Source of the DNA: Myxococcales bacterium
GTDB taxonomy: Bacteria > Myxococcota_A > Polyangia > Polyangiales > Polyangiaceae
Direction of reading: 5' to 3'
Assembly: GCA_025362165.1 (NCBI GenBank)
Contig: JANYHY010000803.1
Location: 1-17,408, forward strand
DNA: 17,408 nucleotides
Below the pieces are notes generated by a model that saw only the letters and a list, made by a program, of their open reading frames with translations, did no database searches and was not told the DNA's origin. The translations under genes and the position numbers were made by a program. Of this stretch, positions 1 through 7,160 are shown one piece after another. Each line of letters starts with the position of its first letter. Positions within the stretch are counted from its first letter, which is position 1.

Positions 1-102
1 ACGCGCTGGCTTCGTCTCTCGCAGCGCAACGGCGAGCGCGCGTAGCTCGTCACGCCGACCCTTGAGCCCGATCGGCAACGGCGGAAATCCCGCTATCTTC
101 AC
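1..102 (-). CDS. N-terminal fragment of an unidentified protein (runs off left edge)
   Basis: The reverse strand reads an uninterrupted 34-codon frame from a GTG at 102 to the window edge. It begins M-K-I-A-G-F-P-P-L-P-I-G-L-K-G-R-R-D-E-L. The G-R-R-D-E-L-R-A-L stretch resembles the short segment found just before the P-loop in many bacterial STAND/NB-ARC/AAA-type ATPases, but no P-loop is visible before the edge, so that reading is only a hint. No convincing Shine-Dalgarno sequence precedes the GTG; a small palindrome (107-119) lies just upstream. It follows the 111-aa gene on the same strand after 81 bases and might be co-transcribed with it. The start and the reality of the gene are moderately supported; its function is unknown. 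Confidence 0.5.
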   Translation of the reverse strand, partial: MKIAGFPPLPIGLKGRRDELRALAVALRETKPAR

Positions 103-183
103 GCGACTCGTATCACGAGGAGGGACGCGCCTCCCGCCCCACGCGGCTCGCTCCGCTCGATTTGGATCGCGGTAGTCTAGAGT

Positions 184-519
184 TCAAATTGCTTTGACGG
201 ACTGGAGAGCCGTAGCCACTGCGTCCCAATCGAACGCGGCGAGCCCGCTCGCTTGTGCCTTTTCCGTCCAGACGCGGCCCACTTCGCGGAGCGCTTCTTC
301 GCGCGTCGCTGCCCAGTGCGTCACTGCCGCGTCTTCTGCGCCGGAGCTCACGCGCGCTTCCACGCGCCACTCGTTCGGCTCATCCGAGCTCTCACGCGGA
401 AACACGCTCAGCGTGAGGCGATTGCCGTTCGCCTTGAGGTCGTAAACCATCCCGCGGCGCGATCGCGATTGGCCCGTGATCTTCAGGGCGTCCTTGTTCT
501 TCTCTGGTTTCTCGCTCAT
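184..519 (-). CDS. Small orphan protein, 111 aa
   Basis: I do not recognise this protein. It starts at an ATG (517-519) with a good Shine-Dalgarno sequence, GAGG, five bases upstream. The N-terminus is charged and Lys/Glu-rich (about residues 1-12) with no signal peptide, so the product should be cytoplasmic. Residues 20-70 have an alternating pattern that suggests a small beta-sheet, including R-L-T-L-S-V-F-P and W-R-V-E-A-R-V. The second half (about 70-111) looks helical, with W-A-A-T-R-E-E-A-L-R-E-V-G followed by W and F residues spaced like a small alpha/beta domain. The gene is divergent from the 121-aa gene at 635, sharing a 115-base upstream region. No catalytic or metal-binding motif is visible. 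Confidence 0.8.
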   Translation of the reverse strand: MSEKPEKNKDALKITGQSRSRRGMVYDLKANGNRLTLSVFPRESSDEPNEWRVEARVSSGAEDAAVTHWAATREEALREVGRVWTEKAQASGLAAFDWDAVATALQSVKAI

Positions 520-598
520 CGGTGCCTCATCGGACCGAGCCGGACTCCGCGTTTGAAGGAGAACACCGAAGCGATCGACTTTCCTTGTAGCACACCGT

Positions 599-628
599 CT
601 GACGCTCTCGACTCAAAGCTGCTAGGTT
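599..628 (+). promoter_or_regulatory. Weak candidate promoter for the 121-aa gene
   Basis: CTGACG (599-604) and TAGGTT (623-628) are separated by 18 bases and resemble a housekeeping -35/-10 pair (about four of six matches each). The -10-like box ends only six bases before the ATG at 635, and no Shine-Dalgarno sequence is present. A transcript from this box would therefore be leaderless or nearly so. The rest of the divergent gap (520-634) shows no clear operator. This call is a pattern match only. Confidence 0.25.
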
Positions 629-634
629 CGGACG

Positions 635-1000
635 ATGAAAGATCGACGTGTGGTGGTTCTGCGCACTGCGCTCGAGGCGTTGTTGGAGTCGCTCGACGCG
701 ACGCTGCGCACCTCGAGTTGGCCCGGCTCCGAGGCCGTCCCGGAACCACTGAAGCAAGCCTCCGCGGCATTGTTGGATCGGCTCGGCACTGCCAATCGCC
801 TCGCGCACGGCAAGTTCACCGGGCCCTCGATCGTGGTCGCGGCGCTCGACGCGATCTGCAGTGGGATTCGTCGACTCGACACGGCGTTCGTCGAATATCG
901 AAAGTCGATGAGCGGCGGAGCAGAGCAGAAAGAGGCCGGAGCTAGCGCGCTCCGCCTCGAGCTCGAGAGCGTTCGCTCCGAGTCATCGCGCTGGTCTTGA
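635..1000 (+). CDS. Small helical orphan protein, 121 aa
   Basis: I do not recognise this protein. It has an ATG start, no signal peptide and no transmembrane segment. The sequence is almost entirely helix-compatible, with heptad-like hydrophobic spacing: residues 8-25 (L-R-T-A-L-E-A-L-L-E-S-L), 35-52 and 65-87. The C-terminus is charged (about 95-121, Glu/Arg/Ser-rich). This would fit a small helical bundle, possibly oligomeric, but no family motif is visible. No Shine-Dalgarno sequence precedes the ATG; a TAGGTT box ends six bases upstream. The gene is divergent from the 111-aa protein and converges, with a 16-base gap, on the 153-aa protein at 1017. Competing minus-strand frames across the same bases are Arg/Ser-rich and look like shadows. 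Confidence 0.65.
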   Translation: MKDRRVVVLRTALEALLESLDATLRTSSWPGSEAVPEPLKQASAALLDRLGTANRLAHGKFTGPSIVVAALDAICSGIRRLDTAFVEYRKSMSGGAEQKEAGASALRLELESVRSESSRWS

Positions 1001-1016
1001 GCGTCACTCTCTCACG

Positions 1017-1478
1017 CTACTCTCTGACTGCGCGGCGGTGCTCGAGCGCTCGCTCGACGCGCTCGTGCAGGCCAGCGCCCAAGACGAACACGACTCGCGC
1101 ATCGCAGCCGGCGACGCGCGCCTTCGACGGGCTCATCGTGTCCAAGAAAAACTCGACCGCCTCTTCGAGCGACTCGTCCGCGTGAGAGGTCGTGAGCACG
1201 ACGTCGTCTTCGGTCTCCTTACGAGTGCCATCGCCGACGATCGCTTCGTCGAACGTCTCCTCGGCGATCACGCAGCCAGGGCCCCAGACGCACACGAAGG
1301 CGAGCCCTTGCCGGAGCGCGCGTTTGGCCAAGGGTGCCACGTCGAACACGTGGTCGGCGACGAAGAGCAGCCCGAGGCCCTTGCTGCGCCAAGGCCTCTT
1401 CGTCGGCCAATCTGCGATGCGCTCGGCCGCGATGACCCAGACGTGTTTCTTCGATTGTGTGTCGAGCCACTGAGTCAT
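1017..1478 (-). CDS. Orphan protein, 153 aa, downstream of lipase-like gene
   Basis: The chosen ATG (1476-1478) has AGAGG at 1483-1487, well spaced, and lies 11 bases after the stop of the hydrolase gene. An alternative start at 1499 would overlap that gene and has no ribosome site. There is no signal peptide. The N-terminus begins M-T-Q-W-L-D and continues with a strand V-W-V-I-A-A-E-R. The centre has the tight motif C-V-W-G-P-G-C (about residues 64-70), followed by T-S-H-A-D-E-S-L-E-E-A-V-E-F-F-L-D. The layout of a V-x-x-W-G-P-G-C strand-turn and a later T-S-H/acidic helix resembles a small bacterial domain of unknown function that I recall as a DUF7684-like family; that name is uncertain. 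The paired cysteines could be structural or redox-active. It is probably co-transcribed with the upstream hydrolase. Confidence 0.8.
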   Translation of the reverse strand: MTQWLDTQSKKHVWVIAAERIADWPTKRPWRSKGLGLLFVADHVFDVAPLAKRALRQGLAFVCVWGPGCVIAEETFDEAIVGDGTRKETEDDVVLTTSHADESLEEAVEFFLDTMSPSKARVAGCDARVVFVLGAGLHERVERALEHRRAVRE

Positions 1479-1482
1479 GTTG

Positions 1483-1487
1483 CCTCT
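1483..1487 (-). promoter_or_regulatory. Ribosome binding site deciding the start at 1478
   Basis: On the minus strand AGAGG lies five bases (GCAAC spacing region) before ATG at 1476-1478. It selects this start over the TTG/GTG-type alternative at 1499 that would overlap the upstream gene. The site lies between the two genes' stop and start and supports operon expression. Confidence 0.6.
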
Positions 1488-1489
1488 GG

Positions 1490-3424
1490 CTACGGGCACG
1501 GCGCGTCAACGTTGCCGTCTGGGACGAGCGCGGCACCGCCCTTTGCGACGGACTGCAAGAAGCAACGGTACTCGCGCTTCGGCGGCTCGGTCTGGAACAT
1601 CGCCTCGTGTCCGTCCTCCACGCCGTCCGCAGGGTGCTGCACTACGACGCGCGTGAGACCTGGCCCCGCGTTCGCGGTCGCTGGAAAGGTGAGGGTCTTC
1701 ATGTTCGAGTACTTCATCACGGACGAGAGCGGGTAGAGCTCCGGGCGGCCGACGAGCTCGGCGTTCGTCGTGTCGAGCTCAGCGCCCACGAGGTCCAGCC
1801 CGAGCGACAGCGGCGACGCGTTCGCGATTGGCGGCAAGATGTAATGATCGACGATCCCTTGCTCCATCAATAGTTGAGTATTGGTGATCAATCGCCCGTA
1901 AACTAGCGGGTCTGCCGGCTCGAGCGCCCACTGCACCAACGTCGCAACGGGATCTCCGCGCACGAGCGTCCTGTGGGACGACGAGTACCCGAGCAGCAGC
2001 TCGATGAGCGGGCGAAGCGGCACTGGTTTCTCCTTGAAGACCAGGTTCTCGATCCAGCTCGCGCCGCACCCGCTCAAGACCGCCGCCTTGAACGTGTCAT
2101 CCTGCGCGAGCACGAGCGGAGAGATCGTCGCTCCCATCGAGTGACCGAGCAGCGTGAAGCGCGTGGTGTCGAACTTCGCGCTCGGGGATGCTCCCGCGCA
2201 AGCGCTGGAATCGATCGTCACCTTCCGAAGCACGTGCTCGAACACCGCGAGCTCCAGCGCCGACTCGCGCACGTTGTCTCGAATGGCCGAGCCGTTGGAC
2301 ACGTTGAACATCAAGAACTGCTCGTCGTCGTGAGTGATGTTGCGCAGCCCGCCGTGCGGTCCATCCACTTGCGCGCCCGCGAAGCCGATCTTCGCGAGCT
2401 CCATCGCGGGGCCTGATCCAGGCACGATCGCGGGCCCGCCGTGGACCGCCTCCACGCCCCGATCGACGAGCGGGCGATCGCCGCCGCCGCCCGTACGCAC
2501 CATCACCGTCAACGGGTAGCCGCTCGTGGGCATTGGCGTGCGTGGGATGGTGACGAAGATCGCCGCCTGTTCCTTGCGCTGCTCGATGACGGTGCCGCTG
2601 CTGTCGAACGCCCAGTCGCCGCCGCTCGTCGAGAACGGAGGGGTGCCGCTCTGATAGTCCGGCATCGCGATCTGCGAGTTGAAGACACAGTAGGTTGGGA
2701 ACACGTCTCCGATCACGAACGGCATCGGCGATGGCAGCGCGCGGCTCGTGACGTCCTTGGCGACCGCTCGTGTCTGCGCGGTGGGATCGCCGGTCGTGAA
2801 CACGGACAAGCCAGCCACGTCGACGCCCGCGTTCTTCACGTTCGCCAGCGTTTGCAGGTACTCCGCGCTCCAGGGTCCAGCGACCTGAATGGCGCTGATC
2901 GGAGCGCCTCGCGTGTCGCGCACTCCGCGCGTGACGATCGCCGCGTACCTCGCGTTCGGCTTGAGCGTGATGCCCGCGAGCGGCACGATCGACAACATGT
3001 GCATGGCGCCGTAGTCGCCGCCGTCGGTCGTGAACGCGACCCACACCGGTATCTGCTTGCCGTCGTCGAGCGACACCAGCCGCACGCTCGCGCTCGAGTC
3101 CGTAGAGCCGGCGAGATCGGGGAGCGTTGTTGGGTCGATGTCTCCGGTGAGCGTGAAGAACACTCCGCCGGTCGTCGCGAAGCTCCGCGCGTCGCGCGCG
3201 ATCAGCTTCGTGATCTGCCCCATGAAGACGTTCTGCGACGGGTTCGGGAACTTTGACAAGTCCACGTGACCGTCAGTCGTGAGCAGATCGTTGGACGGAA
3301 ACGGCGCCGCATAGAAGTCTGGGCGCGCGAAGTCCATACGCACGGCCACCGGCGGATGCGACGCAGACGGCGTCGAAGCGCAAAACGAGATTACACACCC
3401 AAGTCCAAGCGCAAGCGCACGCAC
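1490..3424 (-). CDS. Secreted alpha/beta hydrolase, bacterial 'virulence factor lipase'-like
   Basis: This is a predicted exported serine hydrolase of about 644 aa. I place the start at GTG 3422-3424, which gives a short N-terminus, then a hydrophobic run A-L-A-L-G-L-G-C-V-I-S-F-C-A usable as a signal peptide. The frame is open up to a TTG at 3538, and ATG 3335-3337 is another option, so the start is uncertain. The mature N-terminus has R-P-D-F-Y-A-A-P-F-P-S-N-D-L-L, the hallmark opening of the 'bacterial virulence factor lipase N-terminal' type, followed by Ig-like segments (F-T-L-T-G-D-I-D-P near residue 95). The C-terminal half is an alpha/beta hydrolase with nucleophile elbow G-H-S-M-G (Ser about 429). 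Candidate acid and base are D-H-Y-I (Asp about 526) and E-D-G-H-E (His about 606). The substrate is unknown. It is followed 11 bases later by the 153-aa gene. Confidence 0.85.
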   Translation of the reverse strand: MRALALGLGCVISFCASTPSASHPPVAVRMDFARPDFYAAPFPSNDLLTTDGHVDLSKFPNPSQNVFMGQITKLIARDARSFATTGGVFFTLTGDIDPTTLPDLAGSTDSSASVRLVSLDDGKQIPVWVAFTTDGGDYGAMHMLSIVPLAGITLKPNARYAAIVTRGVRDTRGAPISAIQVAGPWSAEYLQTLANVKNAGVDVAGLSVFTTGDPTAQTRAVAKDVTSRALPSPMPFVIGDVFPTYCVFNSQIAMPDYQSGTPPFSTSGGDWAFDSSGTVIEQRKEQAAIFVTIPRTPMPTSGYPLTVMVRTGGGGDRPLVDRGVEAVHGGPAIVPGSGPAMELAKIGFAGAQVDGPHGGLRNITHDDEQFLMFNVSNGSAIRDNVRESALELAVFEHVLRKVTIDSSACAGASPSAKFDTTRFTLLGHSMGATISPLVLAQDDTFKAAVLSGCGASWIENLVFKEKPVPLRPLIELLLGYSSSHRTLVRGDPVATLVQWALEPADPLVYGRLITNTQLLMEQGIVDHYILPPIANASPLSLGLDLVGAELDTTNAELVGRPELYPLSSVMKYSNMKTLTFPATANAGPGLTRVVVQHPADGVEDGHEAMFQTEPPKREYRCFLQSVAKGGAALVPDGNVDAPCP

Positions 3425-3547
3425 ACGATCACAGTACCTCGTCTCAGCCCAACAAGCAGCGTGCCGCCGCAACCTCCCACGGGACCCGTAAACTCTCACC
3501 TCACTTCTCACCCCCACCCGCCACCTATCCGCCGCCAAGACCGGCGA

Positions 3548-3652
3548 GCGCGCGGTGCTTTTTCCTGTGCCGGCCGACCATGTCGCACAAGAAATAGTGA
3601 AACGACCCTCAGACCTTTAGTGTCGGCCGGCACAGGGAAAAGTACTGCGCGT
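3548..3652. repeat. 31-bp inverted repeat with 43-base loop
   Basis: Bases 3548-3578 pair with 3622-3652 along all 31 positions. There are 27 Watson-Crick pairs; the other four (3548:3652, 3554:3646, 3557:3643 and 3563:3637) are G-U wobbles if the plus strand is the RNA, and A-C mismatches if the minus strand is. The core is T-G-T-G-C-C-G-G-C-C-G-A-C and its complement. The loop (3579-3621) is AT-richer than the surroundings. No T-run follows either arm, so it is not a canonical intrinsic terminator, and no clear target-site duplication flanks it. It lies in a 260-base gap between two minus-strand genes. It could be a REP/MITE-type element, a strong 3'-end hairpin for the upstream operon, or the core of a small RNA. 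Confidence 0.8.
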
Positions 3653-3684
3653 CGCCGAGCCCCAACCCATCACCCGATAGGTGC

Positions 3685-4872
3685 CTACCCCAAAAAACAG
3701 CGGCCGAGTCCGCGGTACGTCTTGACGCGCTCCGCTACGCGATCGCCCCGAACGAGCGCGTATTCGTCGAAGTGCTCGGCGAGCTCACCTGCCTTGGCGT
3801 GTCTGAAGAACACGGGATCACCGAGGCGCAGATCGCGAGCGCCAGAGAGCGGAGTCTGGACTTCACCGGCACCCTCGAGATCGATCAATCGCAGACCTTC
3901 TGGGAGCGTGGGGATCGGCAGCCTGCTCTTGCCCGCGCCACCAGACGCGATGTATCCGCCGCCCGCGCACGTCGCGATCGTCTCGGTCGGGCGACGCACG
4001 ACCTGCAGCGCGAAGTAGATCGCGGGACGCAGCGAGAGGCCTTCATAGTGATCGAAGAGGTGACTGTCCAAGAAGCCCGAGCCTGCGGTGACCTCCGTGA
4101 GCGTGTCCTCGCACGCCGAAGAGAGAATGCTGCCGGTGCCTCCGCCGTTGAAGATCTCGATCGTGAATCCATCCGCAACGAGCGCGGCCGCGATGGCGCT
4201 CCGGCGCGCTGCGATCTCACGCGTGCTGCGGCGCTTCATCGCGCGCTTGAGGGGCGCAGTGATCGACCCGTCGAAGTCCGCGAGACCGGCGATCTGCGCT
4301 TCGTAGCCCATCACCCCGGCGAAGCTCGCCCCCGCCGTGTCGCGAATTCTGCGCGCGAGCACGAGCACGTCCGTGGCAGTGCGCAGCGGGCTCCGGCGAA
4401 CTCCGAGGTGCACGCCCCCGAGCGGTCGGAACGCCATGTCTACTTCGATGACGAGCGGTGTCTCCGTGTTGGCTCGGCGCGCCGCGGCCGCCAAGATCTC
4501 CACCTGAGCGAAATCGTCCACGACCACGCGGGCCCTTGTTTTGGCCGCGTTGAGCTGCGCGAGGATCTCTGCGTCGCTCGGTTGCATGGTCGGATACGCA
4601 AGCAACAGATCGGTCTCTCCAAGAGACGCGAGGAACTCGGTTTCGCTCGCCGTATAAGTCATCAAACCACGAAATGAAGATCCGCCGAGCTCCCGCACGT
4701 GATTCAGCAGTGCCGGGCAGCGAACGGACTTCGTCGCGACGCGCAGTGGCTTGTGGCCCGCCAGACTCGCGATGAGCCTGGTGTTCGCCTCGAACGCGTC
4801 CAAGTCGACGACCGCGATCGGTAGTCGCTCACCAGAGATGGCCTTCGCCAGGCGCGCGTAATCGGTTTGCAC
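3685..4872 (-). CDS. PLP-dependent amino acid deaminase/aldolase-type enzyme (alanine-racemase fold)
   Basis: This is a cytosolic fold-type III PLP enzyme of about 395 aa, related to D-threonine aldolase and D-serine dehydratase-like proteins. I chose GTG 4870-4872, which begins 13 bases after the upstream stop; a longer TTG start at 4932 would overlap that gene by 47 bases. Motifs, numbered from this start, are: V-A-T-K-S-V-R (Lys about 48, expected Schiff-base lysine), G-Y-E-A-Q-I-A-G (about 189), F-N-G-G-G-T-G-S (about 241-248, phosphate-binding glycines), A-G-S-G, and a C-terminal F-R-H-A-K-A-G-E-L then T-Y-R-G-L-G-R-C-F-L. The order and wording match the group annotated 'amino acid deaminase/aldolase'. 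The C-terminal H-A-K lacks the HxD or HxC metal pair of classical D-threonine aldolase/D-serine dehydratase, so the exact reaction is uncertain. It is coupled to the dehydrogenase gene upstream. Confidence 0.88.
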   Translation of the reverse strand: MQTDYARLAKAISGERLPIAVVDLDAFEANTRLIASLAGHKPLRVATKSVRCPALLNHVRELGGSSFRGLMTYTASETEFLASLGETDLLLAYPTMQPSDAEILAQLNAAKTRARVVVDDFAQVEILAAAARRANTETPLVIEVDMAFRPLGGVHLGVRRSPLRTATDVLVLARRIRDTAGASFAGVMGYEAQIAGLADFDGSITAPLKRAMKRRSTREIAARRSAIAAALVADGFTIEIFNGGGTGSILSSACEDTLTEVTAGSGFLDSHLFDHYEGLSLRPAIYFALQVVRRPTETIATCAGGGYIASGGAGKSRLPIPTLPEGLRLIDLEGAGEVQTPLSGARDLRLGDPVFFRHAKAGELAEHFDEYALVRGDRVAERVKTYRGLGRCFLG

Positions 4873-4885
4873 GACCGCTACGCGC

Positions 4886-7087
4886 CTATGGGCATGACGC
4901 GAGGCTCTTGACCCACTGATCGAGCACGCCAACTCCGGCGGTGTCGACGACGTTGGTCGCGAGTGGGGGCATTCGGTTCGCGTCCAGCCGAGACGGTCGT
5001 TGCACGATCAACGAATGCGCGGAGTCTCCCGGTACGAGCACCTTGCTGTTGGCAATGCCGAGGTCGCCAGCCGCGGGGTTCGCGTTGCAAGTCTGCATCG
5101 CCGAAAGTGGCGTCGCATAGCGGAAGTCCATGGTGCCTCCACCTCCGCCGTTCGGGCGATGACACATCGAACAGTTCGTGTGCAAGTAGGCCTTCGCGCG
5201 GGACTCGAGCGGGCTAGTCCCGAGCGGGTTCGGATACGCGGCGAGCTTCGTCACGTCACCGAGGGGCGCGCTGAACATCCCGATGTGATCGAGCGTCTTC
5301 AGCTGATTGGAAGTTCGGTTGGTGGTCGCATATGCGAAATCGAAATTGAGCTGGCCGAGCTCCGGGCCGAGCGTCTTTCCCGCCGCGTCCGTGTGGCAGC
5401 GCATGCACTCGGAGCGAGTCGGATAATACCAAGTTTGATTACCGATTATCTTCGACTTGCTCGAGACGAGAAGAGAAGCGTCAGTCTCGGCGTCGTTCCA
5501 CTCGTACGTGTAGCCAGCCCAACCGCCGTCGTCGTGGCGCACCATTAGGCGCGTTTCGACGCGTTTACCGCCCACTTTGAACACCTTCATCATGACGGTG
5601 CCTATCGGGTAGTCGAAGTGTCCCTCCGCGTTGACTGTGATCGTCTTGCCGTCGGGCACTCCCATGTAGCGCTCTTTGTCGGCGCCATCACTCCACAAAG
5701 GGCTAATCGGACCATAAGCGATTACGCCAGACGACGGCTTCTTCGCGTCGGTGGGATCGACGCAGCCCGTCTTGCTCAAAGTATCGGGGAACGTGGACGG
5801 CGGCTGCGAGCCCTGCGCAACCAGCTTGTAGACGGTGCCTTGCAGCGAGAGCGCGTAGACCTCGCCGTCATTGTCCTCGCCGAACTCGACCCACGCGCCG
5901 CCGCCGCCGTTGGGCAGGTCCGTCACGATCGCTTTTCCGTCCAATCCGACGACGAGGCTCCAGACGCGGCCACTGCCGTAGTCGCCGAAGATGTACGTGC
6001 CGACATAACTGGCAATCGACTTACCGCGATACACGACCCCGCCGATGATCGCGGTACCCTGCGAGTGATCGTAGTCGTAGATGGGGTCGATCAACCCAGC
6101 CGTGGGACAGTTCGTGGACGGGTTGTAGCAGTGCCTCCCCTCCCTGATGTTCCAGCCATAGTTGCCGCCGAGCTTCAGATCGAGGTCCACCTCCTCCCAG
6201 AGGTTCTGCCCGACGTCTCCTACGTTCACCTGACCCGTCGCGCGATCAATGCTGAAGCGAAACGCGTTGCGCAGCCCGTACGCGTACGTCGAAGGCTCGC
6301 CCCCGCCCATCGCGAAGGGGTTCGTCGGCGGGATTCCGTACGTCTTGCCCATCGGGACGTTGTCCACGTCGATGCGGAGGATCTTGGCGAAGAAGAGGTT
6401 CTTGTTCTGTCCGTGGCTCAAAGGATCTCCCGCCGAGCCGCCGTCGCCGAATGACAAGTAGAGATAACCATCATTGCCGAAATGGACGTCTCCTCCTTTG
6501 TGATTGGTGAAGGGCTGATCGAAGGAGAAGAGCTCTAAGTAATTGCCGAACGTCTTGCCGCCATCCGGGCTCGTGAGCCGCGCCACGACGGACTTCATCC
6601 CGCTCATCGCGGTTCCGCTGTTGCTCGTGTACGAGACGTAGAGATATCCGTTCGTCGAGAATTTCGGGTGAAACGCGAAGCCGAGAAACCCGCCTTCTCC
6701 TGACGTGTTCACGGGCGGCGGGAGCGTGAGGACTGTCACCTTGGTCGCGTCGACTGGGTTGGACGACGAGAACGACACCATCGTGCCGGAGCGGAGGGCG
6801 ACGAAGAAGCGCGACGAGTCGCCAGGGATCTGCGCGAGCGCCATCGGAGTGCTCAGCGTCAGGCCAGCGAACGTCTTCTGGAGGGCCACCGAAGAAGCGA
6901 TCGGCGGACGCGCTGGCGCCACGCAGGCCGTGTTCGACGGTCGCGCGTCGTAACCGAACTCTGCCGCGGGCGGCGCCGTGTCTGCGCCCGCTTCCGTCGC
7001 AATGACGGAGTCATCACCGCCGCACGCCGAAGGGAGCGTCATCGCCGCCCCCGTCATCACGACCAAAAGCAGACCCAAAGAACGCAT
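4886..7087 (-). CDS. Exported glucose/sorbosone dehydrogenase-type propeller fused to a CxxCH cytochrome-like domain
   Basis: This 733-aa protein is probably a periplasmic or outer-face lipoprotein: a hydrophobic N-terminus ends in L-P-S-A-C (Cys22) followed by Gly-Gly-Asp-Asp. Residues about 65-425 form a PQQ-type sugar dehydrogenase beta-propeller, with G-E-G-G-F-L-G-F-A-F-H-P (130-141), N-H-K-G-G-D-V-H-F (195-203), G-N-Y-G-W-N (308-313) and Y-R-G. Residues 455-510 (S-P-L-W-S-D-G-A-D-K) look like the linker domain common in such dehydrogenase-haem fusions. Haem sites are C-M-R-C-H (561-565) and C-S-M-C-H (639-643); R-M-P-P-L (Met706) is a possible axial ligand. The ATG at 7085-7087 has AAGGTG about five bases upstream. 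The likely role is oxidation of a sugar or alcohol with electrons passed to haem; the substrate is unknown. Its stop is 13 bases before the PLP enzyme. Confidence 0.92.
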   Translation of the reverse strand: MRSLGLLLVVMTGAAMTLPSACGGDDSVIATEAGADTAPPAAEFGYDARPSNTACVAPARPPIASSVALQKTFAGLTLSTPMALAQIPGDSSRFFVALRSGTMVSFSSSNPVDATKVTVLTLPPPVNTSGEGGFLGFAFHPKFSTNGYLYVSYTSNSGTAMSGMKSVVARLTSPDGGKTFGNYLELFSFDQPFTNHKGGDVHFGNDGYLYLSFGDGGSAGDPLSHGQNKNLFFAKILRIDVDNVPMGKTYGIPPTNPFAMGGGEPSTYAYGLRNAFRFSIDRATGQVNVGDVGQNLWEEVDLDLKLGGNYGWNIREGRHCYNPSTNCPTAGLIDPIYDYDHSQGTAIIGGVVYRGKSIASYVGTYIFGDYGSGRVWSLVVGLDGKAIVTDLPNGGGGAWVEFGEDNDGEVYALSLQGTVYKLVAQGSQPPSTFPDTLSKTGCVDPTDAKKPSSGVIAYGPISPLWSDGADKERYMGVPDGKTITVNAEGHFDYPIGTVMMKVFKVGGKRVETRLMVRHDDGGWAGYTYEWNDAETDASLLVSSKSKIIGNQTWYYPTRSECMRCHTDAAGKTLGPELGQLNFDFAYATTNRTSNQLKTLDHIGMFSAPLGDVTKLAAYPNPLGTSPLESRAKAYLHTNCSMCHRPNGGGGGTMDFRYATPLSAMQTCNANPAAGDLGIANSKVLVPGDSAHSLIVQRPSRLDANRMPPLATNVVDTAGVGVLDQWVKSLASCP

Positions 7088-7125
7088 GAGTCACCTTACC
7101 ACCCTTGCCGTTCAACGATCATGAC

Positions 7126-7153
7126 TTGCCAGGCAACGTGACTCCGCTATCCT
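7126..7153 (+). promoter_or_regulatory. Candidate promoter giving a leaderless lipoprotein mRNA
   Basis: TTGCCA (7126-7131, five of six against TTGACA) and TATCCT (7148-7153, four of six against TATAAT) are 16 bases apart. The -10 box ends seven bases before the ATG at 7161, so transcription would be expected to start at or one base before the initiation codon. No Shine-Dalgarno sequence precedes that ATG. The site sits in the 73-base divergent gap shared with the dehydrogenase gene, whose own ribosome site occupies the other end. Confidence 0.45.
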
Positions 7154-7160
7154 CATACGG

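Noticed and set aside
107..119. Palindrome CTCGT-ATC-ACGAG upstream of the left-edge gene
   Set aside because: Five-base arms are common by chance in such GC-rich DNA, and no second copy or promoter element supports an operator.
253..945. Plus-strand open frame of 230 aa over two small genes
   Set aside because: It spans the minus-strand 111-aa gene, the divergent gap and most of the 121-aa gene, with Arg/Ala/His-rich low-quality composition and no ribosome site.
2097..3044. Minus-strand open frame of 315 aa inside the hydrolase gene
   Set aside because: It is a frame-shifted shadow with Arg/His/Gly-rich composition; the hydrolase frame carries the family motifs and the nucleophile elbow.
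3548..3652. Canonical intrinsic terminator
   Set aside because: The stem is strong, but neither strand has a T-run after the second arm, and the loop of 43 bases is much longer than usual.
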